From NCBI GenBank assembly GCA_963682175.1, contig OY821772.1:11834743-11898742 (forward strand): DNA of 64,000 bases, written 5' to 3'. The position numbers and the translations under genes are program-made. The DNA is from Triglochin maritima (Eukaryota > Streptophyta > Magnoliopsida > Alismatales > Juncaginaceae). This document shows positions 1 through 12,253 of this stretch, in pieces. The stretch's first letter is position 1, and every line of letters starts with the position of its first letter. Under the pieces are notes generated by a model that was not told where the DNA came from, ran no database searches, and worked only from the letters and a program-made list of their open reading frames with translations.

Positions 1-210
1 GCAGAGAGAAGAGACATAACGTTTGAGAAGAAGAAAAAAAGAAGTTTTACCACTTTTTTAAAACTTGTATTTTCAGAAAAAAATGTATATTCATAGTGCA
101 CATGTTATTTGTGGTGATCCAAAAACTTTTATAGATATCTATTTTTTTCTGAAAAAGAAAGATTTTCTTAAAAAAAACGTGTTACTTTGTGGCTTGTGCT
201 ATCCAAACGG
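1..210. mobile_element. MITE copy, truncated by window edge
   Basis: This A/T-rich segment aligns along its length with 21360-21580 (shared order: AAGAAGAGA, then GTGATCCAAA, then a run ending GCTATCCAAAC). It is therefore the right part of the same MITE, whose complete copy has GTTTGGAT/ATCCAAAC termini. No coding capacity. The superfamily is not certain. Confidence 0.5.
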
Positions 211-1036
211 AACCGTAGTCTATTTTTCTATATTCGTTGGTATGTTTTCGTATTCAAATATCAAATAGTAGATCTTGTTTTATAACAATTAACAAGGAAT
301 ATTAACATCAGATTCATAAGTTGGAAGTCACTTTTGTGAAAGATCAAATCAAGGACCATGTACAAGCTTATAATTCATTTCAAAGACCATTGATTTTAAT
401 TTCTTCTTCTTCAAGTTTTATGATTCTCTGCATCTATGATTATCTCTTGTTGAAAAACAGAATTATAATATAGATTTATCATTTTGAAAATCAAAATGTC
501 AATGAGTATGACATGTATGTGTTTCAATAAATTCCACGGGTAAATACCGAAGAGGTCAATGAGACCGTAGGAGCTCCTATAGCTAATTCGACTATAACAC
601 TTAAAATTAAGATAATTTAAAGTTGATTTTTTTAAATCAAACCTAATCACATGTATTGTTATCTCTTGAGCTATACCATGTTAAAATTTTAGGTCAATCA
701 AAGTTAATTTGATTGTTGATCTAAAATGTTTATATGTGAATGACTAAAATTTATTGAATTTGAAAGTGTTCGGATGAAGGTCTACAATGATCCATCTGCT
801 ATGAAATGTTTACCACATCCTCTTTATATGGTATATCTCACATATAAAATTTCATAGAAAAAAAATTAACCGGAAGTTGTTGAAAATATGGTGTCACAAC
901 GAAGATGACGGTAGACCTCCTACAATCCTATTTTTTTCCAAATACCCAATCCCTTTAAATTATGACCGTGAGTATCTTCAAAACAAGAGTAGAAAAGGTT
1001 AATTAATTCTATGCCTTGCAAGCTTAACGTCATAAT
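211..1036. other. AT-rich intergenic DNA, nothing recognised
   Basis: Only short ORFs of random appearance. No gene, RNA or repeat boundary was recognised here. Confidence 0.5.
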
Positions 1037-1260
1037 TGTTGTAAAATAAATAGACATATAACAAAGAAAGTGAAGATTTTGGAGAGAACAATTATTGTAT
1101 TTTTTTCATTTTCCAAAGTATCACAATAGTCTCCTATTTATAGGCTAAATGAAGCAAATGAAATGACGTATGTTACAAGAGTTACAAATGAGAATGTGAG
1201 AGGTTGATGAAGGTTATGGGAGGAGAATATGAAGCATCTATTGTATAATATTTCACAACA
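1037..1260 (-). repeat. 3' LTR of the copia relic
   Basis: A 224-bp sequence with TG and CA ends. Its outer and inner edges match the shorter LTR at 6196-6292. On the minus strand it is preceded by a polypurine tract. Confidence 0.7.
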
Positions 1261-1269
1261 CTCCCTTTT

Positions 1270-1790
1270 GGATCTTCACCTATATGTTTTTCAGTCTGTC
1301 TTGTTAAAAACCTTACTAAGAAAAATCCATTGGGATAAAAGCTTAGTAAAAGGAAAAAGAGTGCAGAGTGTATAATCCTCCCCCTCATTTCAATATACGT
1401 TTTCAAACGCTGAACACCAATCTTGAAATAAAGTTGTTCAAAATCTCTGGTAGGCAACAACTTGGTGAATAGATCTGCAAAGTTGTCGGTCTGTCTCATT
1501 AAAAACCTTGCCAAGTAAAACTCTAAGGGACAAAAACTTGGTGAAGGAAAAAAATACAGTGTATAATTCTCCCCTCAATTCAATATACATTTATAACGCT
1601 CCCTTAGACAATATGTCTTATGTTTATGTCTCGTTAAAAACATTGTTACAAAACCCCGTGGGAAAAATTAGCTAAGAAAAAGAGTGTATAACATACGCTA
1701 ACAAAACTACACAAACTGCCTCATTAAAAACCTTTAACCAATAAAACATTTTAGAACAAAAATTGGAAAAAGGAAAAAAAGAGGGCAACT
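1270..1790 (-). repeat. Diverged tandem repeats in 3' region of the copia relic
   Basis: Four diverged copies of one block lie at about 1296-1370, 1493-1565, 1628-1690 and 1718-1780. Each has (C/G)TCTCATTAAAAACCTT or similar, then an A-rich GGGATAAAA/GGGACAAAA segment, then GTGTATAA. The inner copies also repeat the CAATTCAATATAC segment. This kind of repeat is common between the polyprotein stop and the 3' LTR of plant copia elements. Confidence 0.6.
1385..1510 (-). pseudogene. Copia RNase H C-terminal fragment
   Basis: The minus-strand translation contains RQTDNFADLFTKLLPTRDFE followed by a GVQRLK segment. This is the signature ADxFTKxLP...RRLK ending of Ty1/copia polyproteins, just beyond RNase H. 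The reading frame then runs on into the 3' noncoding repeats and the LTR, so the ORF start and end are not meaningful. It is a remnant of the element spanning 1037-6292. Confidence 0.75.
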
Positions 1791-2744
1791 ACTAGCCTTC
1801 CGGGCTTTATCCTTCAGGGATATCTGTCCTTCAAGAACGATAAATACAAATCTATTCCCCTTGATTCGTAGTTTACTAAATTTACGAATATATTTTACAA
1901 ATTTCTTAAACACAAAAGTGCATGGAGTCAATATAACAGATTTAATGGATATTTACTATATTTCACTTATATAATAGGATTGTGAAATATGTTTGTGCAA
2001 TTTTTCTCAAATGATATACTTGGAGTAACACAAACTGTGGTAACTTTTGCAAAATGTGAATATGTTACCTCAAAAGATGTTACTTACGGACAAATTAAAG
2101 ATGTCTCATATTTAATTGATGTCATAGTGATGTGAGAAAGTAAGAATCAACCAACGTGCATAAAGTTGTAATGACTTCACATAATGATACCAAATAGTTT
2201 GTGATAACATTTGATGTGGATCAGACATGTAGCAAACATCACTAATGTAAATCTTTATCGCATGATTAGAAATTAGTGGATCCTTGAATGTCATCTAAAT
2301 GTTTTCAGAGAAACATTATGCTTAGATAAAACATTCACCGTGAACCTTATTAGGTTTCAAGTTATAAGAAAATTTCCATGACGTTCAGATAAGGAACTTC
2401 AGGTCGTATTACAATTGATTTTTTGTCGATGTATATACATGACCTTTGTTAGTGTGCTTTCAAGGTGGGCATTTAGTAGAATATTTTTCTTTAATATTCT
2501 CTTTCTACAATTGAATCATTGTACCAATTCTCTTCTGGAAAATGTTCGAACTTCAAGTCGAAAAACAATTGATTTTTCTCTAGTCATTTGTTTCAAAAAT
2601 CCGTCTTTTAAATATTTCACATCTTTTCAAAAACTCTGCTGGAGGTCCTATGACATCGAGTCATAAGCATGTAATAAATATAATAAATAATAGTAAATTT
2701 TGGTATTAGGTGAAGCATCTGGACAACTGAGATCAACTTCGTAT

Positions 2745-2898
2745 CATTCTTCGATCCGGTCCAGAACCCATTTTTTACCTTAATCTTTTTTAAAATAAAA
2801 CCCAGACTGGACCGGAACCGGATTGGCTTCGGACCCCAGACCGGACCGGTTGTGTCTGGTCCGGACCGAAACCCAGACCGGACCGATCATTACTCACC
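2745..2898. mobile_element. hAT-like MITE rich in GGTCCGGACCG motifs
   Basis: Repeated GACCGGACCG / GGTCCGGACC blocks end in ATTACTCACCCTTAG. This is the reverse complement of the CTAAGGGTGAGTA-type terminus seen in plant hAT elements. A second element of the same style, with a clear 8-bp TSD, is at 33524-33791. The left end is not clear. It is nested inside the copia relic. Confidence 0.45.
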
Positions 2899-3686
2899 CT
2901 TAGACTCTCATATAAGTACCAATATTAAGTAACTTATAAAATTTTAAAGTCACAACATATCTTACATGCATATCTTACTGATCATGTAACATAACGTATT
3001 ATCAATATTATGAGAGAATGAGTAACATCACGATGGATGTTGGGTTCTATGAATATCCTTATATTACTTCCTGTTTTATAATGTATCACATACTTATTGT
3101 GATTTCTATTTGTATCTTTCAGGGATATAGTCTCAGAAAAAAGAACTACATGTTGAAATAATATATTTATTCAACGAGCTTATTCTAGATTGTTCGTCTT
3201 CTTTTATTTATATCAAATACGAATGCTTCTGGCATTCTTATAGTCTCATAGGTTTTTGATCCAAATTTTCTCTTGAGATAGCATGCTATTAAGAAGGCAA
3301 ATGAATTGTCGACAATAATTTTAATAATTATTTAATATCTCTCGTATCAACATATAAAGTTGATTGCAAGTTTTACGTCAATAATAATCAAATCCTCATA
3401 TTTCTTTTGTTTAGCAGCTGCTTTTATTTTACTGGATTTATATTCTTCAGGAATAATCTCTTCAGGAGGTACAATGAGTGACTAACTTTTATTGCACTTC
3501 CACAAATAATATATGTTCTGGTCCACTCTTCTGGCGTGGGATCAACTCAAATATATTTTATCCTGGGAATATCTCCAGTACTTTATGTTATGTCTATTAT
3601 GTCAAGTAATACACGACTTAGTCACTGAATTGTGATCAATAAACATGTATGACAATTACTTGCTAGATATTGCAAGATAATTATTT

Positions 3687-3880
3687 TATGAATATCAGGT
3701 TCAATCATACTTTTACGTATATATTCTTTTATGAACTTCAGGTTCAATCATACTTGTACGTATATTCTTTTGTGAACTTCAAATATAATCATACTTGTAT
3801 GTATATTCTTTTATGAACTTTAGGTTCAATCATACTTTGTATGTTTAATGTTATTTTGAACTTCAGGTTCAATGTAGTAT
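3687..3880. repeat. Tandem repeat, about 42-bp period, 4.5 units
   Basis: Units begin TGAACTTCAGGTTCAATCAT and continue with ACTTGTACGTATATTCTTT. They start near 3690, 3731, 3772, 3814 and 3856, with accumulating substitutions. The array lies inside the copia relic. Confidence 0.75.
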
Positions 3881-6195
3881 GTTTTCTTGGCATTCTTTAA
3901 GCTTCTATCTTCTCCCCATAATGCCAGAAAATGTACATCACACACACATATACATATATATATATAATATTATTGGAATTGATAATAAAAGCTTAGCACT
4001 TCAGGAGCTTTAAATTGCAGGAGGGAAAACAATCTATTAATTATTGTACAAGTAAAGTAAGTGAGTATTTATAATATGATATTGGTATAAGAAAATATTG
4101 GAAAATATGCATGTTGATAAACCGCGTCCAAATTATATCAAACATAAATATGAGCAATAAGAAGTTTTCAATAATTTTATCATTTTTGATATCCCAAAGT
4201 AATCTATATTTGAGGGCTACTCTAGCAAGAGAGAGACTCTCAATTATTGTGCAAATCAGTCGACAAACTTGACCTCATTTTTGTTTGTCTCATAAAAGTC
4301 AACAAAGTTATCTAAAACTTCACGAAAACAATACCAATGATGACATCCATAATCAATATAAGAAATGATTTTATTTATGCACTTTTTGTCTCGTTGAAGT
4401 CATCTTTATTTCCTACTACTTATTTGCACGATTTTTAGTCCACTGCTTATACTCTTGTTTACACGATACTTTATAGTGTGTGCTTTCGGTACACCAAAAT
4501 AAACAAGAAATGTATCATGATTTTCCAACAACTCTCACGATCTTCAATCATCGGTAATGCATTACCCATTTTTTTGGGTTTTTGACTCCGTACTACTACT
4601 GGAGTATTGTGTCATTAATTTGTAAAATGATCAATAAAATGTTTCTCTTTTACTACTAAACTCTATATTTCTATGATCTTCTGGCCACAGGGTTTTATTT
4701 TAGAAATCGACATGCATTTTTACTCAATTAGCTATTTGCACGTCGTTTTGTTGGTCATACGAATCCTCCACGGATTATCATAAAATTTCATAACACTCTT
4801 TATCTCTAAATTTTTGTATAATAGCATTGCATGAGTATTGAAATATTCACCTTCTGGGCTAATGCATATCATTTTCAATAACAATGATCACTTGTAATAT
4901 GGTAATTCAAATTTCACTATAATATAGCACATTGTATATACGTCTATCAAAATGGATATTATGTGCTCACGAGATGAATGCCCGTAATAAATGATCATGA
5001 GATCCACTTTATCTTGATTTGATGTTTCTTTCTCTAGTCATTGATATTTTTTAAGGCAATAGGTTGTGTTCAACATCCATAAAATCATAATTCATTATAA
5101 GTCATTCTTATCCATGATGTCAAGTATAAGGTTAAAAGTCATAACATACAAGCATTAAAGCATAATTGGTACATGCAACTTATTACACTTTTTAACTCAT
5201 ATACACGTATTGTTTATCAATGCATACTAAAACATCTCAAAAAATATATATTATAATGTACTTGAATCATATGATAAACAAAAATGCATATTAGCAATTC
5301 CAAAAACAACATATATATTGATTGTATATATGTAGTCTCATTTATTATATATATATATAATTGTCATAATATATTCTAAGCACCATGTGAGTAAATTAAT
5401 TACCTCATGATGAACAAATACACATTCAAGATGTAAGTAAAATGTCTGTATATGTCTTCTGGGTAGAAATTTTGCATATCAACATATTACCGTATGCATG
5501 TATATTATTAATATCTATCGCAATTGAATAAAAATTACATGTATGGAAATATATTGGACTAATGAAACCACTAACCAATATAAAATATCTTCTCATGAAA
5601 AATCGAATATTATAACCAATGCTAAACCATGACATCATATTTTATTTTGTCTTTTGAACATAATTTGTTGGGTAAAAACAACAATTATTGATTGTTGCGT
5701 CAATATATTATAGCACATGTACAATGATTTTCAAGCATTTGCACGACGGATAAGATATAGAACATATCTATGATTCCTTGCCAAGATCCAATGGGTGAAG
5801 TTTGAGATCAAGAACTAAATAATGGTGATCACGTCACAAAAAATGATATAATCACATCACAAAAGATCTTTTAAATTGTGATCTTTTTGTTTTGTAAAGC
5901 ACTAAGATATACCATCCTCCGAGATTCACATGTCTGAAATGCTTTTTTTATAACATTTTTTATAAAGTATACATATACAACCCTCAATTGATTGAACATG
6001 GTTTCGTTATTGATCGTGCAAGATGGAATCACTTTTCTTATCCTTTTTTTATAATCAAAACAAACATTTTTTGACAGGTAAACGAGAGAAATTATGTATG
6101 TCACCATGAGAATCAAAACATGAATTTGTTACCTTGAGACTTGAGTGACACCAAATGTTTTAGCTGGTAGTAGTAGAACTTTCATGCTGATAACA

Positions 6196-6292
6196 TGTTG
6201 TAAAATAAATAGACATGAAACAAAGAAGATGAAGATTTGTGAGCAAACAATTGTAAATAAAAATTCTAAATAGTAAATAATATTTCACAACA
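6196..6292 (-). repeat. 5' LTR of the copia relic, internally deleted
   Basis: It shares both ends with 1037-1260 but lacks about 125 bp of its centre. It is followed on the minus strand by a primer-binding-site-like TTATCAGCAT. Confidence 0.65.
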
Positions 6293-6297
6293 ATAAC

Positions 6298-7556
6298 AAC
6301 AAATCCTAAATTAAAAAAAAACTGAATCTGATAAAACTTCTATAGGGTCGCGTTTAAAAGTTTCATTGATCATGGTTAGTTACGAGTAATTTTTGCTCAC
6401 GCCAGTAGCACCAACATATATCCTCGAATTTGATCAACGGATACATCTGATTGGTATCAACTTCCCAATTAAGCTCATTCCCTGCACCGATTAACCAACA
6501 ACAATCTCATTTTCGATGTAAAAATGAACATCACAAATAAGATATCTAATTAGTTCGAAAGTAAAATTAAATGGTTATCGAGTAATAAAACGAACGGGTA
6601 AATTAAGTTTTCCCAACTCCGTCGAGGTGCATAGTATTCGGATCCCACCTCTGGATCGTCTATTCTTGGACCATGGTTGAAGTACCATGATGTCCATAAC
6701 CTTCATGTGTTACCTACAATGACTAAAGTTAAAACAAATTGCGTGAAGTTTCGAAATTCCACTTTTATATACATAACAATTAATTTTGAGAAATTTTGTA
6801 TAAAGGTGGAAGTTCAAAATACCATGACAGGATTTGCAAATGCCGCATTTTAAAATTTTCATATTCAAGTGAAATTCAAGGTTAAAGTGCCGCAACTAAA
6901 TACACCCAAACTCAATTTTTCTTGGTTTTAGTATGGAACTAGGGTCACACCCTGACGACATGAATTTAAGTTATAAAACTGAAATTCCAGGTTTTTATAA
7001 GATTCTAATCAACTTGAAGTCATTCGAGACAAATTACATTTTGATCAATGTCAAGTATATATAAATATTTATTTTTTAATTAATAACGAAAAATCAAGCC
7101 TATTAGCTAGTAAATACAAACTGATCATAGCACTTGTATCTAGCTTAAATGAAATAAAGAAGCACATTCACTAAGTCACAATTTTTAGTGATTTGGTAGA
7201 AGCATTAGACCCTTACAAGTGCTATCAAAGTAGTTACCGAGCCATGTCCTGCTAGGATGTAATTTTTGGGTGGGACTCCAAAAATTTCTTTGGTGGTGGG
7301 ACCACCTGGCGTGCCTGCGTCCGTGGGTGTTTGGTGGGTTTAAAGGAAAATAAGGAAGAGTTTCACCAAGTCACGACTTTCAGTGGTAGAAGCACGTGAG
7401 CACAACAATCATGTACATTTGATGAACATATTGATCCAAATAGTGTATCCCTGACTAATTGGGTGGGGTTGGAGATGCATTTTCGATGTTTGTTCATGTA
7501 ACAACTCGTAGTTGGTGGAATGTGATTAGTAACTTACCTTAATAACTAAAAATGTG
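6298..7556. other. Intergenic, no gene recognised
   Basis: Minus-strand stretches at about 6370-6470 and 6600-6705 can be read without stops next to AG acceptor-like sites. I could not match them to any protein family. No other structure was seen. Confidence 0.4.
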
Positions 7557-7559
7557 TTA

Positions 7560-7755
7560 TTTGCATACTTGCACTTGCAAAGTAATGATACTGGAGCAAT
7601 TCATCCGAGTCTATCAAATTTGTTTTGGTTCACTTCTAAACTTGAGAAATTGCATTGATGTACTTGCAAAATAACGGTGTTGAAGCAATGTACTTGAGTT
7701 TCTTGAATTTATTTTGGTGCACTTTTAAAATTGTGAAATTGCTTTGATGCGCTAA
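7560..7755. repeat. Imperfect tandem duplication with a distal inverted copy
   Basis: Two successive ~90-bp units share TACTTGCA, AAGTAATGATACTGGAGCAA-type and TTTATTTTGGTGCACTT segments. The second runs about 7660-7755. An inverted copy of the first unit lies at 10922-11001 (reverse complement starts GTTATTTGCATAGGTACACT). The pair brackets the whole nested block between them. Confidence 0.6.
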
Positions 7756-7832
7756 GCGAAGGTAGGTCACATTCCATCACTGCTGGAAAAATGGGGTATA
7801 ACGTCGGATATTAAGGGGGTACATGAAAGGAA

Positions 7833-9955
7833 TGTGTTCTAAAATTTTTACTTTTATATGTCAATTATTATGAACTGAATGTGTAAACATTTTGTTCCTT
7901 GATTATGATATTCGTCTTTTGGAAGTGTTAAAGAAGATACACTTAATCCTTAACTGTAGAGCTCTAAAAGATAATGGTCTACATAAATCAAAAGTTATTC
8001 CCAATCATGGTAATTAATATGAAACATTAATTACCGAGATAAAATTGTCGTGTTGGTCATCGATTGTTGTAGCTCTACGAATAATTGACGACATGAGTAT
8101 ATAAAAGAGGAAAAAATTAATTTTATATATTGAATAAACCTAACAAGTAAAACATTATGGAATTGTGTTTCGTGTCATTAATGTTTTACTGTGTCTTGGA
8201 TCCTAAGATATGAGACTTATATCTTTTCACTCAAGAAGTGCTTAATTTGATTATTGTCAAAAACTATCAATGAGTATAGTGATAAATGTAATAGTTGGTT
8301 GAATATGACTTGTGCTGGAAAAGATAACTAGTCAAACGATTATCATTGCCCCTCTTAATTGAGTGATGATATTAGTAGACCTCTTGATAAAGCAAAATTA
8401 TAATGTGCACAATGTAACTTGAGTTAAGTTACATAGTTATAATTAGGTTAAAGAGATCAAGAAATGAATATAATACAAATGTGACACATTTATACTTTGT
8501 ATATATTCTTAATATCATGAGGCAAGGGACGGACACAAGTGGTGCACTTACATCACTAAATGGATTGTGTTTAGTTCGAGTGGAACAAAGACATCTATGC
8601 TAATTGGGTAACTATAATGTGTAGCTAGATACCGCTTATAGTTTGGGATATTAAGTGTTTAATATCGCTGTCAATTTGACTTATATCCTCCTATAGGTCA
8701 CACCACAAAACTGGGAAACAAGAAGCTTGATTTTGAGTTCATAAGATGTGTCGAGTTTCATGTGAAAAGGGACACATGTGGTGAGTCAATAAAATCAATA
8801 TGTCATGAGAATAGACATAATAAGAATTATGGATAAATTCATATGATGTGTATATATTATGAGGTGTAATAATTTAATATTACATATGATAATATATTAC
8901 ATAAGATATGAATTTGCTAAAAATCCCAAAAGATCAAATTTTGTTGGATATAAATCCAAAATTTGACAAAGGCAAAATCGGGGTCAGCACGGTAAATCGT
9001 TTAGGGTTCGGTCGACCGAGGTATCTTCAGAATGGTCAACCGAATGGGGAACATATAACACATTTGGTTGACCGAAATTGTCTGGAGTGCCTGGACAATT
9101 GGGATCAGTCAACCGGGCTTGAACGGTCAACTGAGAGACAATTGAGATATTTTTGGTAGATCGAACGTGACACGGTCATCCGAAGAAATTCGTCAAGAGA
9201 AATTTTGGTGGGTCAACGGTCGACCGGAGCAAGACGCGGATCGTCCGAATTTATCCAGAGATTTTTTCTCATAAATGTTCGGTCGACCGTCTAACTCACG
9301 GTCATCCAAACGTGTGTTAAAACCGAATGGTTCGGTCAACCGAGAAGAATTCTCGGACACGATTTTGTGCCCGAATTATTAAGAGAATAATTAGATCATT
9401 GGTTGGATTAATTTCAGATTTGATCAAACATTTTTTAGGATGCTTATGTGGCAATTTGGGATTAATTTTATGAGAGAAAATGCAAGAGATCATGACTAGA
9501 TAATTTTTCTTGATATGGATATTTTGTGAGCCTATAAAAGTACCACTTATTGTACTTGTTTAATTACATGCAATATAATTCACTCTCTCTAATCCCTTCT
9601 TTAATCACCACGAAAATATCTTAATAGTTTTAAGTTTTTGAGATAAAAATCCCAGGAGCTTAAAAATGAGTTATTAGCTAGATTCTAATCTTAATTAGAG
9701 ATTGATTCGCTAGCTCATTTCTCTCTTCTTGTTTAGAGTTTGGTGAACACTTGGAAGCGAATCGGCGGATGATTCGACGAGCAACGGAACTCCGGATCTT
9801 CTGAAAGGTTTTAGAGAACCTTTGGATATGATCATCTCTTATTTGTTTATTTTAATATATGTAGGAATGCATGATATTAGAATAAACATATACATGTATG
9901 TAAAATCAATGAAAATATGAAATCGATCTTGTATGTTTGTGTTAAAGTTTTTAAA
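7833..9955 (+). mobile_element. Family R1 copia LTR plus leader (truncated copy)
   Basis: This aligns collinearly with 34237-36375 and, inverted, with 42377-40443. It starts TGTGTTCTAAAATTTTTACT. The LTR probably ends at TTTGGTGAACA (9749), giving about 1917 bp. The U3 part holds CGGTCGACCG-type palindromes (about 9005-9345). A TATA-like CCTATAAAAG at about 9531 precedes a CT-rich start region. Similarity to the second copy stops near 9955, inside what is leader/intron there, so this copy is truncated rather than a clean solo LTR. Confidence 0.7.
9005..9345. repeat. CGGTCGACCG palindrome cluster in R1 U3
   Basis: About ten exact or one-mismatch versions of CGGTCGACCG (also CGGTCAACCG, CGGTCATCCG) are spaced 20-45 bp apart. 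The same cluster is conserved at 35405-35765 and, inverted, at 40850-41215. Confidence 0.8.
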
Positions 9956-10494
9956 ATATACACATACATAGGGACACATAATCCTACAGTACAACGTCGG
10001 GTTGACCGACGTGGTAGGTGAGAGACGTTACGTGGGAGTACTCTTTCACGTCGGTCTAATATCTGACGTGGTAGTGGTGGTCTACTACGTCGGTTGCATA
10101 GAAAATCGACGTGGTAGATCACTTAATAATTTTTTTATTTTTTTGATTTTTCAGAGAAGCCAACGTTGTAAGGTATCTACCACGTCGGTTTTCTGGAAAA
10201 TCAACATAGTAGTGTATTTTTTATTTTTTATTTTTGTACTCTACAACGTCGTGGTAGATCCCCTACAACGTTAGTTTTCTAAGAAGCAACGTTGTAGGGT
10301 ATTTTGTTCGTTTTTTATTTTTAAATTTAATGTGTGTAATTCACACTCAATTCCTGCAACATTCATATTCAATTCAGCAACTTTCAAATTCACATACATT
10401 TCTTACAACATTCGTTCAAACAATACACAAGGAGATACATCTACTAGCTAAGACAACAAATAAGAAAACCTTCATATATATATGGATTAGATTT

Positions 10495-10752
10495 TTAAGT
10501 CAATCTACAAAAATAAATGAAAGAATGTTTCCTTTCCCTCAAGAGATCAACCACGCTGATCCACAACTTGTATACTACCATGACACTACAAGGAAAGTAA
10601 TAAAAGGAAAAATGTGAGAGTACACATGTGGTGTACTCGGGGTGGCGTTGGATTCCTATCACGTGATCTCCATAAACAAACATCTCAATCCCTGTCTCCA
10701 ACCACGTCACCACCTCTGCTCCTCGAGGATACATGCATTCCGATAACCACAT
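10495..10752 (-). pseudogene. Captured exon of gamma-glutamyl peptidase-like glutamine amidotransferase
   Basis: The minus-strand translation over about 10640-10752 contains GAEVVTWLETGIEMFVYGDH followed by VIGIQRHPEYT. This matches the region around the catalytic histidine of class I glutamine amidotransferase domains, in the plant gamma-glutamyl peptidase (GGP) style, where GxEMFxYGDHxMGIQGHPEYT is typical. The similarity ends after HPEYT, and sequence on both sides is unrelated. An acceptor-like TCATTGTAG sits just upstream (about 10755-10763), as expected for a captured genomic exon. It lies beside CACTA-like subterminal repeats, so it is best read as a transposon-captured gene fragment without function. 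Confidence 0.6.
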
Positions 10753-10921
10753 GTTACCTACAATGACAAAAGAATTAGTCTTTTTGAATGTGGATTTTTT
10801 AATATAATTGACGGGCTATACGAATCTCATAAATTAAAATAGAAATAAATTGAACGGCTAAAGTTAAAATAAATAAATAGGAATTTACTAGTGAGGGGAT
10901 TTACGAATCCCATAATTTAGA

Positions 10922-11001
10922 AGAAGTGCACCAAAATAAATCCGATAAACTAAAATGTATTACTCCAATATTATTACTTTGCAAGTGTACCTATGCAAAT
11001 A
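10922..11001 (-). repeat. Inverted copy of the 7560-7650 unit
   Basis: The reverse complement reads GTTATTTGCATAGGTACACT and then a TTGCAAAGTAATAATATTGG segment. It pairs with 7557-7640 over about 80 bp. The two may be terminal inverted repeats of an older element containing the CACTA-like, R1 and captured-exon sequences. Confidence 0.55.
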
Positions 11002-11935
11002 ACCCTAATACTGATCTAAAGATGGGTAGGTTGTATTTATTTAGTAAAGCTTTCTGGCCACTTACAGTATTTATTTGGCTATCCAAAAATAAATATTGGA
11101 TTACAGAAACCTTTTTATAAGGTTTCCAACCTCAACAATTTTTACATAACATTAACTTATAAACAAATGAGTAGAGGAAAGAAATATATTAACAATATAA
11201 CTGCATTGGAGCATTATATATTCTCCTATTAGTGCAACATAACTAGTTAGACGAATATTATTTGTTTTTCTAAGAAGTTATTAGGAATAATTATATATGT
11301 TGCAACGAACACCTGCGTCGGTATTGTTTTGACAAAAGCGCTTCTATCTTTTAGGAACTGTCCCATGGAGTTGTCGTTAAAACTTTCTGACTCGGGCCAC
11401 ACACCTGCAAATACACACTAAACTGGTCCCATGGAGTTGTCCCATGAGTAAGCTTGGATGTCACAAAAATTAAGAATTTTTGAAGCTTAAAAGATATAAT
11501 TTGACATAAAACAAAAAATTGATTTCTTATACCAAAGAACAAAGAAAAGAGCCAAAAACTTGTCTCCTACCCAGTTTTTTTTATTTTTCATGGGAAAAGT
11601 CAATTTTACCCTCCTCAAATCTTCTTCAAGGTAGAAAAAATATCGTAAATATTCATTTCCAACAAAGAAAAAAATGCATCAATTCAGATTAACTGAATTT
11701 TTTTTTATTTTTTGAGCTTCTGAGTTTTTGGGAAAGCTCTCATCATTGTGGATAGTGTTTGGATACGGGAAAAAGAAAAATAATTTTTTGTTAGAATTCT
11801 GGTCAATTTTTTTGTTATCCAAACCCACCCTAATTAGTTCGTTTGAATACCTTCTGGAGCCCAAATTTGGCATGATTTAGAAGGTAAATTTTGCATTGTG
11901 CAAGTGAATAAAATCAAGTTATAGTGTACATTTCA
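11002..11935. other. AT-rich intergenic with a small MITE-like hairpin
   Basis: No gene seen. GTGTTTGGATAC (about 11754) and GTTATCCAAACC (about 11815) could pair as short terminal repeats of a ~75-bp foldback. GTCCCATGGAGTTGTC occurs twice, near 11360 and 11427. Confidence 0.35.
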
Positions 11936-12172
11936 CGTTATATATAGGTGCGAGGGTTGGTTTTGCGATGTTGAGGTGGTTGGCTGTAGGATTTTAGCCT
12001 AATCCTAATCCTAATTGTGCCTTAATCTTGTTTAGGTGGTGATTAGAGATGGATGGCTGAGATGGAAGATGGAAGGATGGAGGGTTGTGATGGAAGGGGT
12101 TGAGATGTGTGGTGGAGATTGAGTGGAGGGATTGGATGGGTGAGATTAGAGGAGGAGATATTGGGTGGGTTT

Positions 12173-12208
12173 CTCTCTCTCTCTCTCGTTTCTCTCTCGT
12201 TCTCTCTC

Positions 12209-12251
<43 letters not shown>
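12173..12251. repeat. (CT)n microsatellite
   Basis: Near-perfect CT dinucleotide run with a few interruptions, in the leader region of the R2 copy. Confidence 0.95.

Positions 12252-12253
<2 letters not shown>

Larger units (their letters stand above)
1037..6292 (-). mobile_element. Decayed Ty1/copia retrotransposon with both LTRs
   Basis: Two related sequences in the same orientation bound this interval. 1037-1260 and 6196-6292 both run from TGTTGTAAAATAAATAGACA to AATATTTCACAACA. Read on the minus strand, the element starts with the LTR at 6292-6196. A degraded primer-binding site follows (TTATCAGCAT at about 6193, compare TGGTATCAGAGC of copia elements). At the far end a polypurine tract (AAAAGGGAG, 1261-1269) abuts the 3' LTR. 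Flanking pentamers ATAAT (1032-1036) and ATAAC (6293-6297) look like a target-site duplication with one change. The interior is heavily mutated; only the C-terminal end of the RT-RNase H polyprotein is recognisable. A hAT-like MITE and short tandem repeats lie inside. Confidence 0.75.
7778..10320 (+). mobile_element. CACTA-like element, interrupted by an LTR element
   Basis: 7778 starts CACTGCTGGAAAAATGGGG, followed by TATAACGTCGG. This resembles the CACTACTAGAAAAA... terminus and first subterminal repeat of plant CACTA transposons. The subterminal array resumes at about 9984-10305, with repeated ACGTCGG / CGACGTGGTAG / CAACGTTGTAG motifs in both orientations. Between them sits a foreign LTR-element fragment (7833-9955). 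No TNP2-type transposase and no clear opposite terminus were found. Confidence 0.5.

Noticed and set aside
6370..6715. Possible pair of minus-strand exons (GNELNWEVDTNQMYPLIKF and NHGPRIDDPEVGSEYYAPRR)
   Set aside because: They read open next to acceptor-like sites, but I could match no family and saw no donor site between them. Too weak to annotate as a gene.
10583..10600. CACTACAAGGAAAG as a CACTA terminus
   Set aside because: It points the wrong way to close the element starting at 7778, and no subterminal repeats follow it.
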